From Iris pallida (taxonomy: Eukaryota > Streptophyta > Magnoliopsida > Asparagales > Iridaceae), in NCBI GenBank assembly GCA_029216955.1, contig JANAVB010004000.1:3470616-3534615 (forward strand): a stretch of DNA of 64,000 nt. The letters run 5' to 3'. Position 1 is the first letter of the stretch. Every line of letters begins with the position of its first letter. The notes below the pieces were generated by a model. It was not told the DNA's origin and did no database searches. It saw nothing but the letters and a program-made list of their open reading frames with translations. Shown here in pieces: positions 10,327 through 21,062 of this stretch. The position numbers were made by a program, and so were the translations under genes.

Positions 10327-11037
10327 ATAGCAAACTCCTTTGAGGAGGGATCAGCAGGCGCCTTGGTTTGGCCATTGACATAGCCAACCAAGCCACGTCC
10401 TTTTAATGTCTGTATCGCCTGCCACGACCATTTCAAGTAGTTGGACGTTCCTTCTAACTTCGTCTCCAGCTTTTCAACTTTCCTATTTTGTAGGGTGACG
10501 GATCCACATCAGTATGGCTCACACGAGGGGTCGCCTCGGCCAATATCTTCGACAAGATATCATTAACCAAGGCCTTCGTCTCTTGTGTTATCAGTTTTCC
10601 AGTGATCAAATCCATACCTTCTTCAACTGTATCTCTAGTCTTCGTCTTCGTCGTCGGCTGCTAACTGCTAGTCTTCATCGACATCTTCGTCATCTTCTAC
10701 TTTACGAATGCGCTATAAACGTGGCCAACACCGGCATGCGCATGTAAAGTAAACACGTCAGGACACAGGAGAAATCACGATCATTCTCCGTATAAATCTC
10801 GATGTGAAAATCGGGGAAAAAAAAAATAAAGCATTTATTCATTCTAGACGGTGTAATCTAGGAACAGAGAGGGTGCAAATAAAGCATTTGATATCCTTCT
10901 ATCTTCGAAATATACTATTTTTTACAAAAAACTACACTTTCTCAATCAAAATAAAGCAACAAACATCAGATTATGTAGCATCTCAAAAACATAAATATCT
11001 AAATAGCAAAACATCGGATTCTTCGTCTTGTCGGCCT

Positions 11038-11215
11038 TCTGCGCCTTTGGGGGCTGGTGGAGCCGGGGGTCTAGTGGAACCGGCACACGCGGGCGATCCA
11101 GGGGGGCTGGTGGAGCCGGGGTGCTGTTGGAGCCGGGGGTGCTGTTGGAGCCGGGGGTGCTGCTGGAGCCGGGGGACAGCCGGGGGGCGCTGGTGGAGCC
11201 GGAGGAATTTTGGAG
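11038..11215 (-). repeat. GC-rich imperfect tandem repeat in copia leader
   Basis: GGAGCCGGGG-type units of roughly 18 bases recur (for example GTTGGAGCCGGGGGTGCT three times near 11120-11175). The segment lies between the primer site and Gag of the decayed copia element and is much more GC-rich than its surroundings. On the minus strand it is Pro/Ala/Thr-rich in one frame; I see no evidence that it is translated. Confidence 0.6.
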
Positions 11216-11235
11216 GGGAGAGAGGGGTGGATGGT

Positions 11236-11251
11236 TATGGCTCTAATACCA
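11236..11251 (-). other. tRNA-iMet primer-binding site of decayed copia
   Basis: The minus strand reads TGGTATTAGAGCCATA, one mismatch from the usual initiator-Met site TGGTATCAGAGCC. It directly follows the LTR end (CTACA). Confidence 0.75.
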
Positions 11252-11373
11252 TGTAGAAATAAGTAATTAATAAATTTTATTGATGGGCTACTGCTACTAC
11301 TTATAGAGGGTCCAACCCCTCTTTATATTACATCTTCCGATGTGGGACTAAAGTCCCTTATTGGTTCTCGACA
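11252..11373 (-). repeat. Short copia LTR
   Basis: On the minus strand it runs from TGTCGAGAACC (11373) to TTTCTACA (11252), about 122 bp, next to the primer site. It contains GGGACTTTAGTCCCACATCGG and a TATA-like ATATAAAGAG. An alternative start at TGTAACCCC (11405) would make it 154 bp. The matching 3' LTR is not in the window. Confidence 0.6.
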
Positions 11374-11479
11374 ATTTTATTAATATCCGGAAAAGTGGGG
11401 TTACAAACAAGGCCTCAGCTTCACTCTTTGTTTTTGGGTCTTCACAAGTATTTTTCAAATCAACTAAAGCATATTTTAT

Positions 11480-13110
11480 TTATGAATTCTGCTCATTTAT
11501 TAGCTTAACACCTTTGACATGACTTTCCCATCATGTTTGTGACAACGGCTTAATCGTAAGACCTTGCACATTATCTTTGAAGATTTTCCACCGCTTGGTA
11601 GAAGAAGAGAATATATGCATTGTATAACTCCAAAAAAAGATATTGCTTTAGGACAACAATTCACCATATCACATAATGTCAGGTTAAGACTTTGACATCC
11701 ACATTTTGACATCCCATAGAATGTAGAAAACTCTTGGATTGATCTCAAGTAATCTACTTTGGACACCTTTTTGTGCTTCCCTTTCATATTAGATTCATTG
11801 TCATATCCTTGACCTGTTATATTATTAATGTCAAGTTCAAGGTTGTTTAAGACATTTTTAAGCTCAGTAAAAAGTCCAAGCCCCGATGTATAATCAGCCT
11901 TCAAAAATTCAACCAAAAATTCTTCTACTGCTATAATATTTGTTGAATCATCCACACATCTTATTATAGGGATATTTACTTCTAATGACTTGCATCTGGA
12001 GTGCAATCCAGTGTGACTGTGAAATACTTTTCATGTTCAATATTTGTAACAATTAAACTTCTCACATCAATTGCCAACATTTATATTAATTTATTTTGAG
12101 TTTTGGGGCCACTATATGTGCAATAATTCTGGCGTGCTAGAATACGTTGAAGGTGATCTTCCATTACTAGATCAAATTCAACAATAATCTCGAATAGCTA
12201 CAAAAATTTCCCATCATTCTCAAAATAAAGCTTCTCATAATCTCCTCGAAGTGGCAAGTTATTTTTTGTAAGTCTTTGCACAATAGTAGTTATCTCTTTA
12301 ACACATGGCTCCAATGTTCTCTCCCTTTGTTGATTGTACTTGCATGCTTTCATCAACTGCCTTAATATCTTGAAGTCTTCTTTCTATTTCAATCCACTAG
12401 TCATGCAACCAATATGATTTCTACTAGTTTCATGAAGTTTGATATTATGATTGAGATTTTTCCAATCTTTGGATCCTTCATTAGCCAAATGACCAAGTTT
12501 AGCCATGGTCCTTTGAGTCTTGAACAACTTGCAATAAAAACAACATATCTTGTCCATATAAACAGAATATACTAGCCATCTTCTCTCATTCATCTCACAA
12601 TTTGACAATTGTCGCTTAAAATGTGATGATTTAAAATGTCTTCCAAAACTATCATAGGGAAACAAGACACCAGCATCTCTTCTAGGACCTCTTTCAACTA
12701 AAAGATCCCTAATATTTTGTCCAATTTTGTCCTAATTCCCTGGATCATCAATATTTAGTGGAAACAAGTTCTCTTGATTTAAACCTTCATCAACATTTGT
12801 AGTCATATTAGCATAAGCTTTCTCATTCTCAGGTTGCTTCAGATCTTCATTATGAGTCTCAGTCAACTCAACATCGACAGATTGACCCAACTCTTTATTA
12901 TCATTCTCATTCATAGGGTGATCATGCAATTCGATGTCACTGTCATTCTAATTTTGTTGTTCCTTATTCACCAAACTTTTAACTGGTTTTGTGACTTCTA
13001 TCCTCTCTGGCCCTTGGTTTCTAGTAAAATATTTATTAAGACTCCATGCTTGACTTTGAATTAATGCTTCTTCATTTTGCTTCTTTTTACAGACAGCTAT
13101 TTTCTTATAG
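11480..13110 (-). pseudogene. hAT-superfamily transposase (TTF-type zinc finger, DUF4371), decayed
   Basis: Minus-strand pieces give the plant TTF-zinc-finger hAT transposase in order. A damaged N-terminus starts near 13110 (MPPIRK, then KKKQNEEALIQSQ). An acidic segment follows (12929-12732), ending DDPGN then a stop where a Trp is usual. The zinc-finger part is at 12665-12384 (FGRHFKSSHFKRQLS, CCFYCKLFKTQ, LHETSRNH). The DUF4371 catalytic region is at 12006-11500 (EEFLVEFLKADYTSGLGLFTEL, GQGYDNESNMKGKHKKV, CGCQSLNLTLCDMVN). Several stops and shifts lie between. The C-terminal dimerisation domain is absent; the sequence ends next to the copia LTR at 11373-11405. Terminal inverted repeats were not found. 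It is a relic and probably the oldest layer here. Confidence 0.82.
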
Positions 13111-13474
13111 GAGGCATGTTTGCTTTTTTAGGGTAGTAGAGCTCTGCAAACGAAAAATATTCACCAAATTGCTTTCTTATTGGAGGCATATTCGCTTCTC
13201 TAGTTTTGAATTGCTTTTGCTTTTCAAAAAATAGAAACATAAGCAGGTTTAAAAAGACGACTACCCATGCTTTCAAAAGTTGCCCAAAAGTGAACTAGCT
13301 TATCAACAAATTAGGCAAAAACAGTTGTTACTAAACAAAATTTTGTGTTCCTTTTAAAAAAAATATAAGTAGTTCAGACAAAATTAATCACTACGAAACC
13401 CTACCTATATTAGGTCAATTTAGAAAACAACCAACACCTAAAACATATCAACAAGCAAAAATTGTGCCTTAGGG
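13111..13474. other. AT-rich non-coding flank between hAT relic and copia LTR
   Basis: Probably hAT 5' sequence and target DNA. A short duplicated motif (TTCTTAT.GGAGGCAT near 13101 and 13172) is the only structure seen. It ends with TAGGG (13470-13474), the target-site duplication of the next element. Confidence 0.5.
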
Positions 13475-13942
13475 TGTTGGAATTATTCAATAATAGAGGT
13501 CACACATGTAAAATTAATTGTGTTAGACTATCTAAATAATTAAACCAAATTAAAGTAGTCTATTTGAAAAATTGGCTTAAGGGTATAATTGTCATGGAAA
13601 TAATGTGTAGATACCGGAGATAAATCTAATTTGATGAGGGGCCAAATTAGAAATATCAAAACATATAAATATATATATATATTCATTAGGGTTATGATCT
13701 CCAACTTATACGGCCACCAAAGAAAAGGTTTTCTCTTATTCTCTTCTGCATCCCCATCAACAGAAAGAGAGGACAAAGTATCTGGATTCCTCTTTGTCAT
13801 TAAGGGTCGTAGTAAGTTGGAAGATCGAACCCCATAAAGAGACGTCTGTTTCAAGATCCATCAAGTCAATCAATGGATTCATGTACGCTTTCTCATTTAG
13901 TTTTTTTTCATCTCATGAATCAACATGCATTAATTTCTAACA
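13475..13942 (+). repeat. 5' LTR of copia C1
   Basis: It starts TGTTGGAATTATTC and ends TTTCTAACA, about 468 bp, followed by the primer site. It matches 30024-30491 throughout, with scattered substitutions. A (AT)n run at 13668-13682 follows AAACATATAA. Confidence 0.85.
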
Positions 13943-13944
13943 AG

Positions 13945-13957
13945 TGGTATCAGAGCC
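13945..13957 (+). other. tRNA-iMet primer-binding site of copia C1
   Basis: TGGTATCAGAGCC, a perfect plant initiator-Met primer site, starts two bases after the 5' LTR end. The same site recurs at about 17761-17773 in the duplicated copy. Confidence 0.9.
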
Positions 13958-14085
13958 TCCCTTGTTTGATCATGAGTTTGAAGTTTCAAGATTCAATTTT
14001 TGTTGTTATTTTAGAATCTTGGATAATTCCATCAAAGATTTTTTTTTATTTTATGATCCACCTATTCAAATCCTTTTGGGGATTA

Positions 14086-14203
14086 AAGATGGGCGACCAC
14101 GTTGGTGGTCCATCCAATCCAAACGGGGCTAGATCGAATGCTTCTTGGACATCCGCACAGACTCAGAGTCCAGCGCACTTGTGGCCTCATCAAGCTTTTT
14201 TTT
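14086..14203 (-). pseudogene. Captured ABCB-type ABC transporter fragment (Walker B, D-loop, H-loop)
   Basis: On the minus strand, antisense to the copia, the sequence reads LDEATSALDSESVR. After a one-base frame change it reads DVQEAFDLA, and after another it reads TTNVVAH. In order these match the end of Walker B plus the D-loop, the following helix, and the H-loop (VVAHRLS type) of a plant ABCB/P-glycoprotein nucleotide-binding domain. Spacing agrees with the family. Only about 118 bp is recognisable; Walker A and the signature motif are absent. It lies between primer site and Gag, where no copia coding is expected. It is either a gene fragment captured by the retroelement or part of an older insertion. 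The same fragment is at about 17903-18020 in the duplicated copy. Confidence 0.7.
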
Positions 14204-14229
14204 TTGTGCTTTTGCTACCATGATGTCTT

Positions 14230-15540
14230 TAGTATAGCCCTTGCAGTATATATCCAGACATATGAACCCTTTTTCTCCAACACGTTTATATATGTACAAA
14301 CACATTACCAATTTAAATATGAATGAATAGTAAAAGGGAATTTTGATGAGTTATGTGACTATATGTATTTAATAACTCTGAACGACTCTTTGATTGTTGG
14401 GTTCTCTAGTGTGGTCAAATTTTTGGTCACCAGAGACACATTAAGTCTCTTGTTCTTTTTTGCCATGTTCGGTGAATGAGCTATAGATTAGAATACAATG
14501 CATTGTTATGTCTTGTTTTTCTATCACTTTGTAATTGAGAGTCTAATTACGGGTGACTGAAAATGATAGAAAGGTTTCCTCTAACAGCAAATTTTTTGCT
14601 TTGAGCCATACAAAGCTTTCTTGTTGCTTAAACAGACCAAATGCATTAGATGGTAGCCACACGAAAGAAATCTCATAGACCTTTATTATATATTGTGTTA
14701 ATTTATGTGTGGTCACAAAACGTTCCCTGGATGGGTACTTGGGATATATTTTATGATTAAAGAAATATCTTTTGACATATTTACATGATTCAATCTACAA
14801 AAAGTTATAATTTTGTCTTCGGTAGATTATTCATGAATTTTGTTAAGTTGATAATGCTAAGTTTGGTCAAACTAAAATTTTTGTTTTAAATCATGCAAAA
14901 GATTCACATGTTTATCATGTAGTAGATAAATTTTGCTATAATCTTTATGGATTATTTGATGTAATCTTTTGATGCATATATTCAGTAGAATCTAACCTGA
15001 TGATCTATGATTATTTAAATTAAATATGCATGTACATAAGGTTTTAGACATGATTCAGTTTTGTAAAATTTAGTCAACATTCAATTTTTTGGTGCCTTTT
15101 GTGACTAACGATAGTTGTCTAATATTCTAAATAAACTCACTAAAACAAAATGTCGCCAAAGTGACCTCTCTTGCATAGATAGTCTGTGAGGGATGTTTAG
15201 ATGTTTGTATGTGTACATTCATGAGAGTATTAGCCGGCCCAAAGGAAGGTTAATACTTAGTCGAATTGCACACATACTTGTGGTGATAAATGTGTGACAA
15301 TTATAAGGTTTATATGTGAATAATAATCCGATCCAAAGATAGGCTTATTATTTGACATGACTTATTATCAACGTTTGATCATTACACCAAGAGTACCACT
15401 TGCAGTTAGTATTAATGTCCAAAGACTTAATATTAATGATGTACTAGGTATCTTGAGATGGGCCTCACCAAATTTGAATTTTTTTACTATATTTTATTCT
15501 CTGGTTATTAATTAGAACATGTCTGTTTTGTTATTTTGTT
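14230..15540 (+). other. Copia C1 leader region, non-coding
   Basis: About 1.3 kb between the ABC fragment and Gag. It is AT-rich with no sustained frame. Two CGGCCCAAAGGAAGG/CGATCCAAAGATAGG-like motifs (near 15233 and 15330) each sit beside a TTAATACTTA- or TTATTATTTG-like run, suggesting short internal repeats. Function unknown. Confidence 0.4.
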
Positions 15541-15545
15541 CTCAT

Positions 15546-15930
15546 TATAGTTAATGTTGCTACAATATCTGCCAATAAGAATAAAATTTTTTGTTTAATG
15601 TGATAAACTTTAAAAACTTGTCCAACCCAAAAGAAAATATCATTTTCCATGGAAAATAACTATTTTCGTGGAAAATAATGACAATCAAACAACCAAATTA
15701 AGTTTTCCATGGATTTTTTTAAAATTCTATAGAATTATTTTCCTAGGAAAATAATTCCATGGAATTAATTTCTTTTTCACATATTTTCCACCTTCCAATC
15801 AAACACACCCTAAGGGTAAAAAGAAAAAGAATATAATAGATGCTAAGAATCCTTCTCAAGAAACAATAATATAAAACTAAAGGTTGTTTCTTTTGTGATA
15901 AGCCAGGACACATAACGAAGAAATGTACAA
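15546..15930 (+). pseudogene. Copia C1 Gag, deleted core replaced by palindromic AT-rich insert, with zinc knuckle
   Basis: The N-terminal Gag start is recognisable near 15546-15630 (VATISANKNKIF...VINFKNL). It is then interrupted by about 160-190 bp of AT-rich sequence full of TTTTCCATGGAAAA-like palindromes (15640-15812) ending TCAAACACACCCTAA. A Gag C-terminus with a CCHC knuckle resumes (C-F-F-C-x4-H-x4-C at 15885-15926). The usual 200-residue Gag core is missing. The insert resembles a hAT-type MITE, but I could not find its left terminus. Confidence 0.6.
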
Positions 15931-15974
15931 ACTACTACGCATGGTGTATAAAGAAAAGTACATTTCTAGATTTG

Positions 15975-16385
15975 GTCTATTCTGAATTTAGCTTTAGCAT
16001 CAAGAAACTCATAGTGATAGATTCTGGTGTGACTACCCATATAAATGTTCTGGACAAGGTTACCTGAGCTATCGAAAGTCAATTGATGGTGAAAGATCAT
16101 CTATGTGGGTGACGGCAATTCGGTAGAAATGGAAGCAATAAGTCATTTTAGGTTTTATTGGGAACCAATTATTATTTGGATTTGATAGACACTTTTATTG
16201 TACCGTCTTTTAGACAAAATTTAGTTTCAGTTTTCTTAATGGACAAATTTGGTTATCATTGCTCATTTGAAATAATAAGTTTAGTCTATCTTTAAATTCA
16301 AATATTATTGATAACGGTTCCCTTAAGATTTATGATAACCTATATTCACTTGAAACTATTGTATCTTACAATGAAACCTTGTAAG
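15975..16385 (+). pseudogene. Copia C1 protease and Gag-pre-integrase start, copy 1
   Basis: The protease active site reads IDSGVTTHI (Asp codon at 16020). A segment with VPSFRQNLVSV and DKFGYHCSFE follows, typical of the sequence between protease and integrase. In copy 1 single-base deletions break the frame (near 16156 and 16270); in the duplicated copy the same stretch is open for 93 codons. This difference fits sequencing error at a contig end better than biology. Confidence 0.65.
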
Positions 16386-17482
16386 TAGAGTCATGTGGTA
16401 CTAAACGCAAAATTAAAAATAATTTTTTTAGCCTTATTATGTGTCACGACCCGCTCCCGAATAATTAGGTACGTGTCGGACACGCCCAGCCTTCGTCGAT
16501 GGACATGACAAAGTAAGCTGTAACAATACTAAGGAAAACTCCAAGTCATAATATAAAGTAATCATCCACAGCATCTATAATGTCCCAAAATCACCACAAT
16601 CCATCAAGTCATTTGTATAATGTCATCCGAAGAAATTCGGTAAAATAAAATATACAATGATGAATCTCAAATACAATGTCCATGTACAATCTCTAAACAA
16701 GTGTATCTAAACAATAAACATAAACTAAATCTTGCAACTCTAATGATCTCACCATGCTAATGTGACCTCAAGCTCACCTGCAACGTATCCTGTCAGAAAA
16801 AGAGCAAAGTACAATCCCGACAAGAAACTGATACAATGTGGACTACAATATGAACAAGAGTATCGGAACTGAATATAAAACTGAAGTATATGAACGAAAC
16901 AATAAACACGACAATCAATATGAACAAGATAATAATATATATGTGAATTTGAAATATTAAACTAATGTGTGACCGGCTGGGGACCACAATCCACAATATC
17001 ATAATACTACAAGGTTCGGGTTAATATCGTACGTGAGGTGTACGATTAGGCTATTCAAAATACGTAGGTTAGGTGTGGTCACACACTAGTCAATATTTCC
17101 CCTAATCTTCGCAAGAATAATGAGCCACAATACAATGAACAAGGCACAATACAACCGTGTGAATCTCTGTCCAATGAGAATAGTAAAGTATGACAGAATT
17201 GTAAAGTAAAAGTTCAAGTCAATGTACTTGCCTTGCTTTGGAAGCACAAGAGTAGTAGAGCATGAAATTGAATGTTCACTTTGGTACAATTTTGTTAGGA
17301 TTGAAAATAATCATTCACTAGCTAAGGAAAATACTAGCTACCAATATTTTAGAACATATATATGCACTTTATAGTTTTAATCACCATAAATACTAATGAA
17401 AATATATTTTAAATGTTTTTACAAAATATTAGAAATATTTACTAGCAAAATAATAATTATAATTATATAAACTTTTTTAGAA

Positions 17483-17495
17483 NNNNNNNNNNNNN
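17483..17495. other. Assembly gap, 13 Ns
   Basis: Thirteen unknown bases separate the two copies of the 3.8-kb block. The gap size is probably arbitrary. Confidence 0.98.
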
Positions 17496-19927
17496 TCATT
17501 AGGGTTATGATCTCCAACTTATACGGCCACCAAAGAAAAGGTTTTCTCTTATTCTCTTCTGCATCCCCATCAACAGAAAGAGATGGACAAAGTATCTGGA
17601 TTCCTCTTTGTCATTAAGGGTCGTAGTAAGTTGGAAGATCGAACCCCATAAAGAGACGTCTGTTTCAAGATCCATCAAGTCAATCAATGGATTCATGTAC
17701 GCTTTCTCATTTAGTTTTGTTCTTCATCTCATGAATCAACATGCATTAATTTCTAACAAGTGGTATCAGAGCCTCCCTTGTTTGATCATGAGTTTGAAGT
17801 TTCAAGATTCAATTTTTGTTGTTATTTTAGAATCTTGGATAATTCCATCAAAGATTTTTATTTTATTTTATGATCCACCTATTCAAATCCTTTTGGGGAT
17901 TAAAGATGGGCGACCACGTTGGTGGTCCATCCAATCCAAACGGGGCTAGATCGAATGCTTCTTGGACATCCGCACAGACTCAGAGTCCAGCGCACTTGTG
18001 GCCTCATCAAGCTTTTTTTTTTGTGCTTTTGCTACCATGATGTCTTTAGTATAGCCCTTGCAGTATATATCCAGACATATGAACCCTTTTTCTCCAACAC
18101 GTTTATATATGTACAAACACATTACCAATTTAAATATGAATGAATAGTAAAAGGGAATTTTGATGAGTTATGTGACTATATGTATTTAATAACTCTGAAC
18201 GACTCTTTGATTGTTGGGTTCTCTAGTGTGGTCAAATTTTTGGTCACCAGAGACACATTAAGTCTCTTGTTCTTTTTTGCCATGTTCGGTGAATGAGCTA
18301 TAGATTAGAATACAATGCATTGTTATGTCTTGTTTTTCTATCACTTTGTAATTGAGAGTCTAATTACGGGTGACTGAAAATGATAGAAAGGTTTCCTCTA
18401 ACAGCAAATTTTTTGCTTTGAGCCATACAAAGCTTTCTTGTTGCTTAAACAGACCAAATGCATTAGATGGTAGCCACACGAAAGAAATCTCATAGACCTT
18501 TATTATATATTGTGTTAATTTATGTGTGGTCACAAAACGTTCCCTGGATGGGTACTTGGGATATATTTTATGATTAAAGAAATATCTTTTGACATATTTA
18601 CATGATTCAATCTACAAAAAGTTATAATTTTGTCTTCGGTAGATTATTCAATGAATTTTGTTAAGTTGATAATGCTAAGTTTGGTCAAACTAAAATTTTT
18701 GTTTTAAATCATGCAAAAGATTCACATGTTTATCATGTAGTAGATAAATTTTGCTATAATCTTTATGGATTATTTGATGTAATCTTTTGATGCATATATT
18801 CAGTAGAATCTAACCTGATGATCTATGATTATTTAAATTAAATATGCATGTACATAAGGTTTTAGACATGATTCAGTTTTGTAAAATTTAGTCAACATTC
18901 AATTTTTTGGTGCCTTTTGTGACTAACGATAGTTGTCTAATATTCTAAATAAACTCACTAAAACAAAATGTCGCCAAAGTGACCTCTCTTGCATAGATAG
19001 TCTGTGAGGGATGTTTAGATGTTTGTATGTGTACATTCATGAGAGTATTAGCCGGCCCAAAGGAAGGTTAATACTTAGTCGAATTGCACACATACTTGTG
19101 GTGATAAATGTGTGACAATTATAAGGTTTATATGTGAATAATAATCCGATCCAAAGATAGGCTTATTATTTGACATGACTTATTATCAACGTTTGATCAT
19201 TACACCAAGAGTACCACTTGCAGTTAGTATTAATGTCCAAAGACTTAATATTAATGATGTACTAGGTATCTTGAGATGGGCCTCACCAAATTTGAATTTT
19301 TTTTACTATATTTTATTCTCTGGTTATTAATTAGAACATGTCTGTTTTGTTATTTTGTTCTCATTATAGTTAATGTTGCTACAATATCTGCCAATAAGAA
19401 TAAAATTTTTATGTTTAATGTGATAAACTTTAAAAACTTGTCCAACCCAAAAGAAAATATCATTTTCCATGGAAAATAACTATTTTTCGTGGAAAATAAT
19501 GACAATCAAACAACCAAATTAAGTTTTCCATGGATTTTTTTTAAAATTCTATAGAATTATTTTCCTAGGAAAATAATTCCATGGAATTAATTTCTTTTTC
19601 ACATATTTTCCACCTTCCAATCAAACACACCCTAAGGGTAAAAAGAAAAAGAATATAATAGATGCTAAGAATCCTTCTCAAGAAAACAATAATATAAAAC
19701 TAAAGGTTGTTTCTTTTGTGATAAGCCAGGACACATAACGAAGAAATGTACAAACTACTACGCATGGTGTATAAAGAAAAGTACATTTCTAGATTTGGTC
19801 TATTCTGAATTTAGCTTTAGCATCAAGAAACTCATAGTGATAGATTCTGGTGTGACTACCCATATAAATGTTCTGGACAAGGTTACCTGAGCTATCGAAA
19901 GTCAATTGATGGTGAAAGATCATCTAT

Positions 19928-20209
19928 GTGGGTGACGGCAATTCGGTAGAAATGGAAGCAATAAGTCATTTTAGGTTATTATTGGGAACCAATTATTATT
20001 TGGATTTGATAGACACTTTTATTGTACCGTCTTTTAGACAAAATTTAGTTTCAGTTTTCTTAATGGACAAATTTGGTTATCATTGCTCATTTGAAAATAA
20101 TAAGTTTAGTCTATCTTTAAATTCAAATATTATTGATAACGGTTCCCTTAAGATTTATGATAACCTATATTCACTTGAAACTATTGTATCTTACAATGAA
20201 ACCTTGTAA
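19928..20209 (+). pseudogene. Copia C1 Gag-pre-integrase segment, copy 2 (open frame)
   Basis: A 93-codon frame with GDGNSVEMEA, FIVPSFRQNLVSVFLMDKFGYHCSFE and SLKIYDNLYSLET. This is the stretch between protease and integrase in copia polyproteins. It ends in a stop 50 bp before the nested gypsy LTR. The continuation of integrase lies beyond the insertion, at about 27446. Confidence 0.7.
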
Positions 20210-20617
20210 GTAGAGTCATGTGGTACTAAACGCAAAATTAAAAATAATTTTTTTAGCCTTATTATGTGTCACGACCCGCTCCCGAATAATTAGGTACGTG
20301 TCGGACACGCCCAGCCTTCGTCGATGGACATGACAAAGTAAGCTGTAACAATACTAAGGAAAACTCCAAGTCATAATATAAAGTAATCATCCACAGCATC
20401 TATAAATGTCCCAGAAATCACCACAATCCATCAAGTCATTTGTATAATGTCATCCGAAGAAATTCGGTAAAATAAAATATACAATGATGAATCTCAAATA
20501 CAATGTCCATGTACAATCTCTAAACAAGTGTATCTAAACAATAAACAATAAACTAAATCTTGCAACTCTAATGATCTCACCATGCTAATGTGACCTCAAG
20601 CTCACCTGCAACGTATC

Positions 20618-21062
20618 CTGTCAGAAAAAGAGCAAAGTACAATCCCGACAAGAAACTGGATACAATGTGGACTACAATATGAACAAGAGTATCGGAACTG
20701 AATATAAAACTGAAGTATATGAACGAAACAATAAACACGACAATCAATATGAACAAGATAATAATATATATGTGAATTTGAAATATTAAACTAATGTGTG
20801 ACCGGCTGGGGACCACAATCCACAATATCATAATACTACAAGGTTCGGGTTAATATCGTACGTGAGGTGTACGATTAGGCTATTCAAAATACGTAGGTTA
20901 GGTGTGGTCACACACTAGTCAATATTTCCCCTAATCTTCGCAAGAATAATGAGCCACAATACAATGAACAAGGCACAATACAACCGTGTGAATCTCTGTC
21001 CAATATGAGAATAGTAAAGTATGACAGAATTGTAAAGTAAAAGTTCAAGTCAATGTACTTGC
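20618..21062 (-). other. Intron-like segment in solo LTR (GC-AG type)
   Basis: The minus strand has the donor-like AAG/GCAAGTACATTG at 21063/21062 and a pyrimidine-rich run ending TTTTTCTGACAG at 20618; a second possible acceptor, GTTGCAG, ends at 20606. Position and motifs match the module in the LTRs at 7026 and 59291. Splicing is inferred. Confidence 0.35.

Larger units (their letters stand above)
7700..11373 (-). mobile_element. Decayed Ty1/copia element, truncated before reverse transcriptase
   Basis: On the minus strand the order is a short LTR (11252-11373), a tRNA-iMet primer site, a GC-rich leader, Gag (about 10330-9660) with a CCHC knuckle, a protease remnant (about 9362-9397), a Gag-pre-integrase domain (8841-9071) and the integrase C-terminal side (about 8365-8069). 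The frame changes many times. Reverse transcriptase, RNase H and the other LTR are absent: the element is cut off near 7700 by gypsy-type LTR sequence. Short LTRs and this Gag type recall the Ale-like copia group, a tentative placement. Confidence 0.75.
13683..17482 (+). repeat. Copy 1 of a 3.8-kb duplication flanking the N gap (probable assembly artefact)
   Basis: Sequence from TCATTAGGGTTATG (13683) to TTTTTTAGAA (17482) is repeated almost exactly at 17496-21320. Copy 1 is about 25 bp shorter. The differences I find are mostly one- to three-base losses in copy 1, many in homopolymers (for example near 13913, 14832, 16566, 16816, 17178). Copy 1 stops at the N run exactly where copy 2 carries on, and copy 2 starts exactly at the other side of the N run. 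Confidence 0.9.

Noticed and set aside
13389..13404. CACTACGAAACCC as possible left end of the CACTA remnant at 30950
   Set aside because: Does not match the inverted right end beyond CACTAC, lacks ACGTCGC subterminal repeats, and its flank (AAT) does not equal the right flank (TTT).
16442..17482. A second, truncated gypsy LTR insertion
   Set aside because: Identical in position and flanks to the LTR starting at 20267; explained by the duplication around the N gap.
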